The position numbers and the translations under genes were made by a program. Of a DNA stretch of 64,000 nt, positions 1-11,272 are shown in pieces (position 1 is the stretch's first letter; each line of letters starts with the position of its first letter). The notes under the pieces were generated by a model. That model worked only from the letters and a program-made list of their open reading frames with translations. It did no database searches and was not told the origin of the DNA. Source of the stretch: Polyodon spathula (Eukaryota; Chordata; Actinopteri; Acipenseriformes; Polyodontidae); contig NC_054570.1 in assembly GCF_017654505.1 (NCBI RefSeq), positions 4,182,372 through 4,246,371 of the forward strand, read 5' to 3'.

Positions 1-278
1 CAGCTGAGAGACGATTAGACTGGATGTTTTCTTTGATTCGCATTTTTAAGTGATTTGTAACAATTGGAATATAAAGACCTTCGAAGGATTCTTTTCATTC
101 ACTCGCCAGTGAGGGAAGAGAGAGGAGCGGAGTCACACTCCTGCCTTGATCCCACACACAGCACTCACCATCAACACTGACCCGGCCCAAACAGAACCAA
201 CAGTGAGTCCAAACAGAACAAATACAGTCTGGAGGAAAGCAGTGGGCCCCACTTACAGTCAAACCAGTAGAGCAAGTG
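1..278. other. unassigned non-coding DNA at the left edge
   Basis: No convincing coding region or recognisable mobile element was seen. The sequence leads directly into the 47-bp minisatellite. Confidence 0.4.
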
Positions 279-1383
279 TTTAGACAGGGGAATGCATTGA
301 GAATCCAGGGTGTTTGATTAGACAGGGTGCACTGGGGAATGCATTGAGAATCCAGGCTGTGTGATTAGACAGGGTGCACTGGGGAATGCATTGAGAATCC
401 AGGCTGTGTGATTAGACAGGGTGCACTGGGGAATGCATTGAGAATCCAGGCTGTGTGATTAGACAGGGTGCACTGGGGAATGCATTGAGAATCCAGGCTG
501 TGTGATTAGACAGGGTGCACTGGGGAATGCATTGAGAATCCAGGCTGTGTGATTAGACAGGGTGCACTGGGGAATGCATTGAGAATCCAGGCTGTGTGAT
601 TAGACAGGGTGCACTGGGGAATGCACTGAGAATCCAGGCTGTGTGATTAGACAGGGTGCACTGGGGAATGCATTGAGAATCCAGGCTGTGTGATTAGACA
701 GGGTGCACTGGGGAATGCATTGAGAATCCAGGCTGTGTGATTAGACAGGGTGCACTGGGGAATGCATTGAGAATCCAGGCTGTGTGATTAGACAGGGTGC
801 ACTGGGGAATGCATTGAGAATCCAGGCTGTGTGATTAGACAGGGTGCACTGGGGAATGCATTGAGAATCCAGGCTGTGTGATTAGACAGGGTGCACTGGG
901 GAATGCATTGAGAATCCAGGCTGTGTGATTAGACAGGGTGCACTGGGGAATGCATTGAGAATCCAGGCTGTGTGATTAGACAGGGTGCACTGGGGAATGC
1001 ATTGAGAATCCAGGCTGTGTGATTAGACAGGGTGCACTGGGGAATGCATTGAGAATCCAGGCTGTGTGATTAGACAGGGTGCACTGGGGAATGCATTGAG
1101 AATCCAGGCTGTGTGATTAGACAGGGTGCACTGGGGAATGCATTGAGAATCCAGGGTGTTTGATTAGACAGGGTGCACTGGGGAATGCATTGAGAATCCA
1201 GGCTGTGTGATTAGACAGGGTGCACTGGGGAATGCATTGAGAATCCAGGCTGTGTGATTAGACAGGGTGCACTGGGGAATGCATTGAGAATCCAGGCTGT
1301 GTGATTAGACAGGGTGCACTGGGGAATGCATTGAGAATCCAGGCTGTGTGATGAGACCGGGTGCACTGGGGAAATGCATTGAA
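279..1383. repeat. 47-bp minisatellite, about 23 copies
   Basis: A unit containing GCATTGAGAATCCAGG, GTGTGATTAGACAGG and GTGCACTGGG repeats every 47 bp. Most copies are identical. Two copies carry GTGTTTGATTAG instead of GTGTGATTAG, and the last copies carry small changes. Open frames across it only reflect the repeat. No protein is proposed. Confidence 0.95.
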
Positions 1384-2947
1384 GGCTGGGGGCTGTGTGG
1401 TGTATCATTAGGCCCATCACTATAACCTGTGCTGGGGGTGGTGCCGTCTCATTGCTTCTTGCTCCACTCACTCGCTCAGTAAATATCCTGGCATCCAGGA
1501 ATAGATAATCACTGCTCTTCAAATACATAACAGAGAGTCTTCATTCAGTGTAATGCCAGGCGTGGCAGAATCCCACCCAGTCGATCTGCCCTGGTAATCA
1601 GCATTTGGGATGTGACTTAGCTTAGTTTTTGAAAAATATATTTTGCCTTTTTTTTTTGAAGAGTGAACAATCAGTTATTCAGGGAGGCTAAAATATTTAC
1701 TAGAAAGGGGTTCGAGTGACAACAAATGCTGCTCCGCCATCACCAGCACAGTGTAATATATGAGCTCTGAACGTGCACTGCAGTGTAGAGAGCTGTCTTA
1801 ATACATACAGCAGTCACCACACTATAGAGACACCACTGACAAACAGCTCCACAGCAGGGTTCCTCACAGTGCTTCCTGCTCTATAGGGGTCCTTCGTGCA
1901 GCTGGTTGGACTGGACAGGGTGATTTGAGGCACGCCAGGATTTCTGTCTGTCTGTGGAATCAAGGCAGCCCTCTCTCTTGTCATGACACGTCCGCGCGGA
2001 CCTGCAATCACGACAGACTCACGCCCACGCGGACCTGTGATCGCATTTCTTTATCACGACAGACTCACGCCCACACAGACACGTCGACCTGCCATCACAC
2101 TTCTTTATCGGTGCTCTGGCACCTTGGCTGAGCTCCTTCCAGGCTCCTGATATGGCAGATATCTTAAAGGACACTCTGGGAATGCTGGAGTGCTCAGGGG
2201 TTGCCTCCCAGGACTTTGCTTATAGGGCAGTGACACTCCTGGTTGCTTGCTTCATTGAAAGCTGTTGGTCTATGTGGGTGTGTGTAAGCTGTGAGATTCG
2301 ACAGGGATAAAACAGTAGATTAAACCGAGATCAGTCTCATAGGCACCTTACTGAATTCAGCACAGCAGTCGAGCACACTTTCTTTCAGTAAAGTGAGTGA
2401 AAGGGCTGTCCATCTATTCCAAGACTGCTTTGATGAATTGATTACATTTAGAACGCTTCTCTGCAAAATGTTCAGAATCTCCAACCTCTCTTACCAAACG
2501 CTCGAGCCAATGCAGTCTTTCAATAAACACGCAATTCAGTCGAGAGAACGGCTCATGGAATGAGTTTCTGACTACAGGAATCCACACTATATAAAATCTG
2601 TAAGTATTTTACATATCTTTATATTTCTAATGTATTAGGTATGGAAGAGGGTGAGGGCGATTGGAGTTTATTTTGTAAAACGGAATACGTTTCTGTTGCA
2701 TTTTTTTTTTCTTTTTAGAAGAAATGCAAAGAAATGGTTAAGTGAAACGAAGGAAAGCAGCGTCTCCCTGGAAGGCAGTGTGGGTCACGTTCTTTAAGAA
2801 ACGCGCTTTCCAACCTTCCTTTCAGGGTTTATTTAACATGATCTTTTCAGAGTGTTGTTTTAAAGCTACACTGCCTGGCTGGAGTAGCACAGACTGGCAG
2901 CTCTGTGTGTCTAAATGTGAGACCAGCATTTAGTGAGCAGAGACAGG
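1384..2947. other. non-coding, no feature recognised
   Basis: The stretch is unique-looking. It includes a short imperfect duplication around 1985-2110 (CACGACAGACTCACGCCCAC occurs twice). No splice-consistent exon, RNA gene or transposon end was recognised. Confidence 0.4.
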
Positions 2948-3440
2948 AGGGTCCTGCTCACTCTCACTCTGATTCCCCCAGGGTCCTGCTCAATCTCACT
3001 CTGATTCCCTAGGGTCCTGCTCACTCTCACTCTGATTCCCCAGGGTCCTGCTCACTCTCACTCTGATTCCCCCAGGGTCCTGCTCAATCTCACTCTGATT
3101 CCCCAGGGTCCTGCTCACTCTCACTCTGATTCCCCCAGGGTCCTGCTCACTCTCACTCTGATTCCCCCAGGGTCCTGCTCACTCTGACTCTGATTCCCCC
3201 AGGGTCCTGCTCACTCTGACTCTGATTCCCCCAGGGTCCTGCTCACTCTGACTCTGATTCCCCCAGGGTCCTGCTCACTCTGACTCTGATTCCCCAGGGT
3301 CCTGCTCACCCTGTCTCTCACAGCTTCCCCAGGGTCCTGCTCACTTTCACTCTGATTCCCCAGGGTCCTGCTCACCCTGTCTCTCACTCTGATTCCCCAG
3401 GGTCCTGCTCACCCTGTCTCTCACTCTGATTCTCCAGGGC
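2948..3440. repeat. minisatellite of about 31 bp, about 16 copies
   Basis: The unit reads roughly GGTCCTGCTCACTCTCACTC followed by TGATTCCCCCA. Units vary by the number of C residues and by CTCAC/CTGAC exchanges. Two units near 3300-3440 carry an alternative CACCCTGTCTCTCAC segment. Confidence 0.9.
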
Positions 3441-3476
3441 TGCACAGACAGTGTAACTTTAGCCTCGACATGCTCC

Positions 3477-3478
<2 letters not shown>

Positions 3479-3530
<52 letters not shown>
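3479..3530. repeat. (GT)26 microsatellite
   Basis: An uninterrupted GT dinucleotide run of about 52 bp. Confidence 0.95.
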
Positions 3531-3532
<2 letters not shown>

Positions 3533-4379
3533 ACTGAACACTCTTCTGGAATGGTTTAAACCACTCCTTGCTCTCTGCCTGATGAATGTTGATTTTTAAA
3601 CCTATAGAAGATATACAGTGTACATTGTATAAACTGAAAACTGAACAGTGATTGTATCTCGTTTTGCTTTTTTTTTGGATGTTTTCCTTTGGTGGGTTGT
3701 TTCTGGTTGTAAATATTCCTCTCAAAGATGAAGGGGAGTTGATAATGAATATCCCGTCCCTTCGAGCCAGCCACCCTGTCCAATCTTGCACTCACACGCA
3801 ATACAGAGAAACCTGTGTTTAATAAGCCAGAATATTTTCTAACTAATTTTTTCCTGTTAAAAAATTAAAGAATATTTATACGTACATAATTGCTATTATA
3901 TTATTATGATCAGTATTAATACAACGGTACTATAAATGTGTATATATGTCAAATTTATTTGATCTCTCTATTTATGGGTTGGTTGTTGTAATTTTAACAA
4001 AAAAAAAAAAAAAAAAGATTGCATATATTTAAAAGATTCCCTTTTGCTCTCCTAACCTCGACCTTGTGAGTTCCGGTTTGTATTTGTACAGACCCGCGAA
4101 TCTCAAGCAGCATTGTTGTTCTTGTGTAAATATCTCCTCAGATTCTTCAGGTTTCAATTCCCCTGGGCTCAGGCGTTTCAATTTAACAAGCAAACGAACG
4201 CACAGGTTAAGAAATCTTTTCTTTTTTTAATGTTGTTTATTTGGGGTCTGTGATGACAAAAAAGAGAAACATGTTTAATAAAGAGAGCTGTCACCTTTTA
4301 ATGCCAGTCTGAGAAGATTCTTGTGTTTCACCCCCAGTTCAAACTCCATGTCCACTGACGATGCTGAGAGACTCTCTAA
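3531..4379. other. AT-rich flank, possible 3' end of the ZBTB9-type gene
   Basis: The region is AT-rich and non-coding. Read on the minus strand, an AATAAA signal lies at 4241-4236, downstream of the minus-strand ZBTB9-type gene. It could be that gene's polyadenylation signal. This is only inferred from position. Confidence 0.3.
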
Positions 4380-4800
4380 CACTAAACCTAGAACTACCCC
4401 TACCCCCATCCCTACCCAACCCACCTCTACCCCTACCCCATCATTACCCCTACCCACAACACTAACCCCATCCCTACCCCTACCCACAACACTATCCCTA
4501 CCTGTATCCGTACCCCCAGCACTACCCCAATCCCTATCCCCAACACCACCCCTAACCTGACCACTACCGCTAACACTACCCCTAAACCTATCCTTACCCC
4601 TACTCGCACCCCTACCCCCAACACTACCTCTATCCCTACCCCCACCCCTAACACTACCCCTATCCTTACCCCACCCCTAACACTACCCCTAGCCCTACCC
4701 TTACCCCCAACACTACCCTGAACCCTACCCTTACCCCCAACACTACCCCTAGCCCTATCCTTATCCCTAACACCACTCCTAGCCCTTCCCCTACCACTAC
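4380..4800. repeat. degenerate telomere-like CCCTA/CCCTAA tract
   Basis: About 420 bp of C-rich repeats on the plus strand with units such as CCCTACC, CCCTAACACTA and CCTTACCC. The minus strand is strongly G-rich. It resembles, but is not, a perfect vertebrate telomeric (CCCTAA)n array, and every unit is diverged. Confidence 0.75.
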
Positions 4801-5224
4801 CCTAATCAGCAGCACAACAGCTGGGGTCTAAATCCCCAGTGAAAGGTTTAGGAATCCAGTTGAGCAACGGAGAGGTGAAGACGGTCTGCAGGCTTGTGTG
4901 TGATGATGTCACTGCCAGTACTGATCACAGAATGCCTGTATCCATCCTGTATGCCAGTTTTTTCCAGTCATTTTGGTGACACACGCTCCAGCCCGTGGGG
5001 TCTGTAAAGTCATGTGACTGCTGCTGCTGCTGCTGTAATAAAGAAAACCTTCCCTAATGCAGATCGCAACTTTTTATCTGCCCCCCACGCTTCTGTCCAA
5101 ACCATAGAGACTGAGCTTCAACCCCCTTCACCCCCTAATAGAAACAGAGCAGACATGGGGAATGGAAAGACGCTCTTCTGTTTCTCATTGCAGATACTCC
5201 AACTCACTCCTCAGTTCCCAGTCC
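4801..5224. other. non-coding spacer between repeats
   Basis: Contains a short (CTG)5 run at about 5021-5035. No other feature was recognised. It may be part of the 3' UTR of the minus-strand ZBTB9-type gene. Confidence 0.3.
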
Positions 5225-5700
5225 TTATCACTCCTCTCAGGTCTTACTCCCTCCCTCTCTTCCCAGTTCTGACTGCCTCCCTGTCCCTCTCTTCCCAGTT
5301 CTGACTGCCTCCCTGTCCCTCTCTTCCCAGTTCTGACTGCCTCCCTGCCCCTCTTCTCCCAGTTCTAACTGCCTCCCTGCCCCTCTCTTCCCAGTTCTCA
5401 CTGCATCCCTGTCCCTCTCTTCCCAGTTCTGACTGCCTCCCTGTCCCTGTTCCCAGTTCTGACTGCCTCCCTGCCCCTCTTCTCCAAGTTCTCACTGCCT
5501 CCCTGCCCCTCTTCTCCCAGTTCTCACTGCCTCCCTGCCCCTCTTCTCCCAGTTCTCACTGCCTCCCTGCCCCTCTTCTCCCAGTTCTCACTGCCTCCCT
5601 GCCCCTCTTCTCCCAGTTCTAACTGCCTCCCTGCCCCTCTTCTCCCAGTTCTCACTGCCTACCTGCCCCTCTTCTCCCAGTTCTCACTGCCTCCCTCTCT
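5225..5700. repeat. minisatellite of about 32 bp at the 3' end of the ZBTB9-type gene
   Basis: Units are built from CCCAGTTCTCACTGCCTCC and CTGCCCCTCTTCT, with 29-33 bp length variants. The array overlaps the stop codon and last codons of the minus-strand gene. The stop (5684-5686) lies inside the first repeat unit. Confidence 0.9.
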
Positions 5701-6810
5701 GCAGGCAGTTCTCTCTGTGTCTCTGGAAGCACTCAATCATTTTGAACGTCTTGCCGCAGGTCTCGCACGAGTACAACGGTCGCTCCATGTGCACGATCAT
5801 GTGCTCAGTCAGGTGGTGCTTCAGTTTGAAGCTCTTGTTGCACTGGGGACAGCCGAAAGGGCGCGCGCTCAGTTTGAGCAGGACGTGTCTGTCTCTGCGG
5901 CCCCGCTCAGGGAACCTCTTCCCACACAGACACCCAAAGACACGCTTCCCAAACCGAGAGATGCGATCGACCTGGGCGTGGAGCACAGAGGGGGTGCTGG
6001 GGTGGGCTTTGGCACTGGTCTGGAGGGTGACAGCATTGCTGGCTTTGCTATAGAGAAGGGATCCAGGAGCCAGCAGTGAGGGGGGGTCATTGCTACCAGC
6101 GCCATACACCACACCAGAGCTGCTATTGGGGCAAGCATTATCACTAACAAGAGTGGTAGGAGCAAGGAATTCTGGGAGAGAGCAAGCCAGGGTGCCCACA
6201 CTGTGGTTTGCATTGGCGTGAGCTGCAATCAGTCCTTGGTGATGAGTGTGAAGGGAACTAAGCCCTTGGAGAGAAGGACTCTGGATCTGGGGGGGACTTG
6301 ACTGAACAGAGCTCACAGAAATGCCGCACACAGGCTCCTGCTGCCCTGGACCGTGGTGCCTGGGGGCAGTTTGGGGCAATTGTGTCAGCCCACGCCCTCC
6401 AACAGCAGAGATTCCCTGAAGCTGCTCTAGTGTGGGTGCATCGGGAATATTACTGAGACTGTTAGCTGGGAGGGGGGGAGGAACCGGGTTAGTATCGGAC
6501 ACAACTGACATCCCATCAGCCACCTCTCCGAACAGTTTCTCCTCCAAAAGTTCCACCTTTATGTGACTGACGTCAACAACAGAGTCACCAGAGGCAAAGG
6601 AAGAGCAGCAGTTGTCCTCTTGTGTGTCCATTCCCTGTGTGGCATCACCCTGCAGCCGGTCCCAGTGACTCTCACCGATGCCCCTGCTGGCCCTGCGTCG
6701 AGGTGGGTGAGCGTTGCTGGTGCTGGACGAAGGAGACTGGTTTTCAGACCGGCTGGGTGGCGAGCGGAAGGACCCAGGTGCTGCTTGCTGAGCTGAACCC
6801 ACGGCAGTGT

Positions 6811-6841
<31 letters not shown>

Positions 6842-7288
6842 GTCAGCGCCCCCTGCCTTCAGGAGGAGCTCATTGCAGCGATCGACGACGTGCCACATCT
6901 GCAGGAAGCTGGCCGCAGTCAGGTAGGCCCCAAGCTTCGCCGCTATGGACGGTGATGCGACGCCCCTGGGCTCGGTGCTCTCTAGCACTATCCTGAGGCT
7001 GCCTGTATAAGCGCAGTCCAGCACTCGCTCAAATACACCTGTCTCCACAGCCTCAGGGAGGACGAGCACCAGCTCCTCCCCCTTCCCGGCACGCAGCAGG
7101 AACTGGTCGTGGAAGTACCGCGAGGCGGCCGCCAGGACAGCGGTGTGCGCTCGGAACATGCCCCCATCGCAGGACTGCACCGTCACATCACAGAAATGCC
7201 CACCCAATCTGTGCTGGTTCAACTGGGAGAGCAAGGAGGCGCTGTACTGGGGGAAATCCAAATGAAGCTCAAACTGGTCCAATGCCAT
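5684..7288 (-). CDS. ZBTB9-type BTB/POZ C2H2 zinc-finger protein (zbtb9/zbtb22/zbtb43 group)
   Basis: A predicted nuclear DNA-binding transcription regulator of 534 aa in one coding exon. An N-terminal BTB/POZ dimerisation domain (about residues 8-145) includes LNQHRLGGHFCDVTV and FLQMWHVVDRC. It is followed by a poly-Ala run from a CAG-type repeat (6809-6841), a low-complexity Ser/Pro linker with the subfamily motif ENQSPSSS, and three C-terminal fingers. Finger 1 (from residue 453) is C-x-C-x12-H and lacks the last ligand. Finger 2 is C2H2 (480-500). Finger 3 is C2HC (508-528). The motif FGCLCGKRF and the incomplete first finger are as in ZBTB9, while other positions recall ZBTB22, so I do not assign an orthologue. 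The ATG at 7288 lies 11 bases after a strong acceptor (TCTCTTTCCCAG, AG at 7301-7300), implying an upstream untranslated exon. It is divergent from zbtb9. Confidence 0.88.
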
Positions 7289-7397
7289 CCTCCCTCAAAC
7301 TGGGAAAGAGAGACAAACCACTGAGTGAGAAAGACAATTTAATATTAGCGTCTATAACATTCCTAACAAGAGCAGTGATACAGGGTCAGAGATAGCT

Positions 7398-9018
7398 AGC
7401 TATAGCAGCTAGACTAGAGCAGTGTTTGATTGACTATAGCAGCTAGACTGGAGCACAGTGTTCGATTGACTATAGCAGCTAGACTGGAGCACAGTGTTTG
7501 ATTGACTATAGCAGCTAGACTGGAGCACAGTGTTTGATTGACTATAGCAGCTAGACTGGAGCACAGTGTTTGATTGACTATAGCAGCTAGACTGGAGCAC
7601 ACTGTTTGATTGACTATAGCAGCTAGACTGGAGCACAGTGTTTGATTGACTATAGCAGCTAGACTGGAGCACAGTGTTTGATTGACTATAGCAGCTAGAC
7701 TGGAGCACAGTGTTTGATTGACTATAGCAGCTAGACTGGAGCACAGTGTTTGATTGACTATAGCAGCTAGACTGGAGCACAGTGTTTGATTGACTATAGC
7801 AGCTAGACTGGAGCACAGTGTTTGATTGACTATAGCAGCTAGACTGGAGCACAGTGTTTGATTGACTATAGCAGCTAGACTGGAGCACAGTGTTTGATTG
7901 CTGACTATAGCAGCTAGACTGGAGCACAGTGTTTGATTGCTGACTATAGCAGCTAGACTGGAGCACAGTGTTTGATTGCTGACTATAGCAGCTAGACTGG
8001 AGCACAGTGTTTGATTGCTGACTATAGCAGCTAGACTGGAGCACAGTGTTTGATTGCTGACTATAGCAGCTAGACTGGAGCACAGTGTTTGATTGCTGAC
8101 TATAGCAGCTAGACTGGAGCACAGTGTTTGATTGCTGACTATAGCAGCTAGACTGGAGCACAGTGTTTGATTGCTGACTATAGCAGCTAGACTGGAGCAC
8201 AGTGTTTGATTGACTATAGCAGCTAGACTGGAGCACAGTGTTTGATTGACTATAGCAGCTAGACTGGAGCACAGTGTTTGATTGACTATAGCAGCTAGAC
8301 TGGAGCACAGTGTTTGATTGACTATAGCAGCTAGACTGGAGCACAGTGTTTGATTGCTGACTATAGCAGCTAGACTGGAGCACAGTGTTTGATTGACTAT
8401 AGCAGCTAGACTAGAGCACAGTGTTTGATTGACTATAGCAGCTAGACTGGAGCACAGTGTTTGCTGACTATAGCAGCTAGACTGGAGCACAGTGTTTGAT
8501 TGCTGACTATAGCAGCTAGACTGGAGCACAGTGTTTGATTGACTATAGCAGCTAGACTGGAGCACAGTGTTTGATTGACTATAGCAGCTAGACTGGAGCA
8601 CAGTGTTTGATTGACTATAGCAGCTAGACTGGAGCACAGTGTTTGATTGACTATAGCAGCTAGACTATAGCAGCTAGACTGGAGCACAGTGTTTGATTGC
8701 TGACTATAGCAGCTAGACTGGAGCACAGTGTTTGATTGCTGACTATAGCAGCTAGACTGGAGCACAGTGTTTGATTGCTGACTATAGCAGCTAGACTGGA
8801 GCACAGTGTTTGATTGACTATAGCAGCTAGACTGGAGCACAGTGTTTGATTGACTATAGCAGCTAGACTGGAGCACAGTGTTTGTTGACTATAGCAGCTA
8901 GACTGGAGCACAGTGTTTGATTGCTGACTATAGCAGCTAGACTGGAGCACAGTGTTTGATTGACTATAGCAGCTAGACTGGAGCACAGTGTTTGATTGCT
9001 GACTACAGCAGCTAGACT
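7398..9018. repeat. 36/39-bp minisatellite, about 43 copies
   Basis: The core unit is GACTATAGCAGCTAGACTGG followed by AGCACAGTGTTTGATT (36 bp). A 39-bp variant adds GCT. The variants occur in blocks; for example about eight consecutive 39-mers lie around 7895-8200. Because both units are multiples of three, two minus-strand frames stay open for 324 and 407 codons. These are repeat artefacts. The array sits directly upstream of the minus-strand gene's coding exon, in its intron. Confidence 0.95.
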
Positions 9019-10045
9019 AGAACAAGGAGTGGGTAAAAGCAGACCAAGACAAAACTACCCGGACACAGCTAAATAAATTGGGTCTGATCATCTTAAAACC
9101 TTCCTCCAATTATGACACACGTCAAAAAGAACGACCATTACAGCACTTTCCTTAAATACATGCAAATGCTTCCAGACAGAAACAATACGAACGATCACTT
9201 CCCCGAGCTCTGTTTCTTGGTGCTGAACAAACAACTCCCTGTAAGACTATCAAGAAAATCTAAAACAGTTCTGAGCCAAAGAATTGAGAAACAAGCCACT
9301 TATTGGGGGAAACAAAGTGGAAAATGGACCTCTGCCAAGGAAAATGTGAAGACTGGCACCACCTTGAATGCATTCAAAACCCAACTCAGGACGGGAGATA
9401 CACTTGTCCTGGTTGCTTGAGGACAGACGAGATCCTCTTGGTGTGATGTGCTCTGAGTTCACAGGAACTAAACCAATCTCAGAAATGTACAATCTGTTTT
9501 GTGTAGTAGTATAATTTAATCTCCTTTTAAAGATTATTTGCAGGTCTTGTTTATAATGAATGCTACTTCACCCTATTCCATTTCACAGGCCCCTTTGTGA
9601 TAGGGGTTAACTGGGGAAACCCTACTCCTCTTAATGAGTTACTTCATTTCATGGAGCACACTTACTTCACTTAAGGTATTTAATTCACTATTACATTTCA
9701 TCTTATTTGAAGTTTTAGTACTTCACTAAATATGGGTTTGTTCTGTTCTCGTGGTATAAACGACTCAGAGTTGTTAAACGGCATGTTTTGCCCTGCAGTC
9801 TAACCCTCCCTGCTCCTAACTGCCTTATCACTTATCAGGCTTTCTGCAGTTCTTTGAAATATTCTGTTCTTTCAGCGCCATAAACTGAAGCTTTGAGGAA
9901 AATCTAAATATATTCAGCAACACACGTTTTTGACGTATGATTTAAGAAATATAAATACAGCTCTGCTTTACAGAGGGCGAGAACAATACAAAGCAGGCTC
10001 AGGAAACAAAACTCAGAGAACGAGAAGCCTTTTCTCAATGTTTTA
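9019..10045. other. non-coding, likely intron or 5' flank of the ZBTB9-type gene
   Basis: Moderately AT-rich unique sequence. No recognised exon, RNA gene or mobile element. Confidence 0.35.
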
Positions 10046-10731
10046 AGGCCAAATTAGGGTTGCCACCTGGCCCCATAATTCAGGAACGCTTCGGGACGGG
10101 ACAGGGTTTTTAAGCTGCCCTTAAACTGAAAGCAGTAAACACGTGAATTGAGCACCAAGCACTTGCTTAATTTATACTAATTCTTAATTACCCGAATCAT
10201 TGTGATCAAACAAATCTTACAAAATAAAAAAAAGCATCTTGAATAAACATGCGTGTAGGTTTATGCAAGATATTTCTTTTTATTTTGTACAGAATGATAT
10301 TTCAGTTCTCAATATTTAAAAGAAGCTATTTATATCCTATTAATTAGTAATATATAGCCCTAATTTACATTGACTCTCCCAATTAAATAACAACACTGAT
10401 CCAACGCTGTCTGGGGTCAGGAATAGAGAACAGCTGCTCAGTATTAATGATTTCACTGGGAGAAGGTGATACAAACTATAAAGAAACTTTAAAATATATA
10501 TATTTTTAAAACTATTAATAAAATAAATAAATATTGATGATGTGCTTATTTATTTATTTCATTTGTTAAAAGCTATTATTGTATTGTCATGCTGCCTCAA
10601 GTTAACTAATCATCAGAATCAATTTAGCGAAGGTTTAGGGCTCAGTTCACATGCTGACTTCCTTCAGTTCTGAATCCTGTTCTGTCTCGCAGTGCTCCGG
10701 AATTATGGGGTCTGGTGGCGACCCTTGGCCA
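10046..10731. mobile_element. putative MITE-like element with about 55-bp terminal inverted repeats
   Basis: The left end AGGGTTGCCACCTGGCCCC and the reverse complement of the right end AGGGTCGCCACCAGACCCC are homologous. Similarity continues through CATAATTC for about 55 bp at roughly 75% identity by eye. The 580-bp interior is AT-rich and non-coding. I could not define a clean target-site duplication or a superfamily. The diverged ends suggest an old copy. Confidence 0.6.
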
Positions 10732-11235
10732 CATCCAAGCTGTTTTGTCTTGGTCTGGCTGCATTTTAAGTGATTAAAAAAAAAAAAAAAACCTTATAAT
10801 GCCAATTATTTCTAACTCTGGGGTTATAATGATTAATTGTGTGGCACTGAGTTAAAGACAGTGTCAGCTCGCTCTTTGCCAACCAGCGTTTGAATGAAGC
10901 ACAAACCAGTTAAACAGGGAGCCTCTCCAAAGCGTCCCGCTGGCGTTCACCTGTGCGCGGCTCGGCTGTGAGAGTGTGTGTGGAAGCGGAGGGGATGCCG
11001 TGTAACCCGCTTTCCATTTTACAGAAACAACCCTAACACGTGAAACACTGTGGCATGCCTGCAGAGGGGGCTCCTAACCGGCCTACAATCGAAATCGAGT
11101 CCAGGGGATCAGCGGCCTACACCGATCAGACAGGATAAAACCGGAGCATCAACACAAACTAAACCAGGAAACACGCCGGCCGGGAGTCGAGAGGACGCGG
11201 AGCCTGTGTAAAACCAAACGAGGCGTTCTCTTCTT

Positions 11236-11272
<37 letters not shown>

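Noticed and set aside
279..1383. Regular repeats that might suggest a CRISPR array
   Set aside because: The units are contiguous 47-bp tandem copies with no unique spacers, in a vertebrate genome. It is a minisatellite.
4275..4654. Val/Gly- and Thr/Pro-rich frames
   Set aside because: They are products of the degenerate CCCTA repeat on either strand.
6563..7324. Plus-strand frames with poly-Gln inside the ZBTB9-type gene
   Set aside because: They are antisense to the real coding exon. The CAG run encodes poly-Ala on the coding strand.
7409..8637. Two long minus-strand open frames (324 and 407 codons) with a 12/13-residue period
   Set aside because: They are produced by a 36/39-bp minisatellite whose units are multiples of three. 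No non-repeat sequence, domain or splice context supports a protein.
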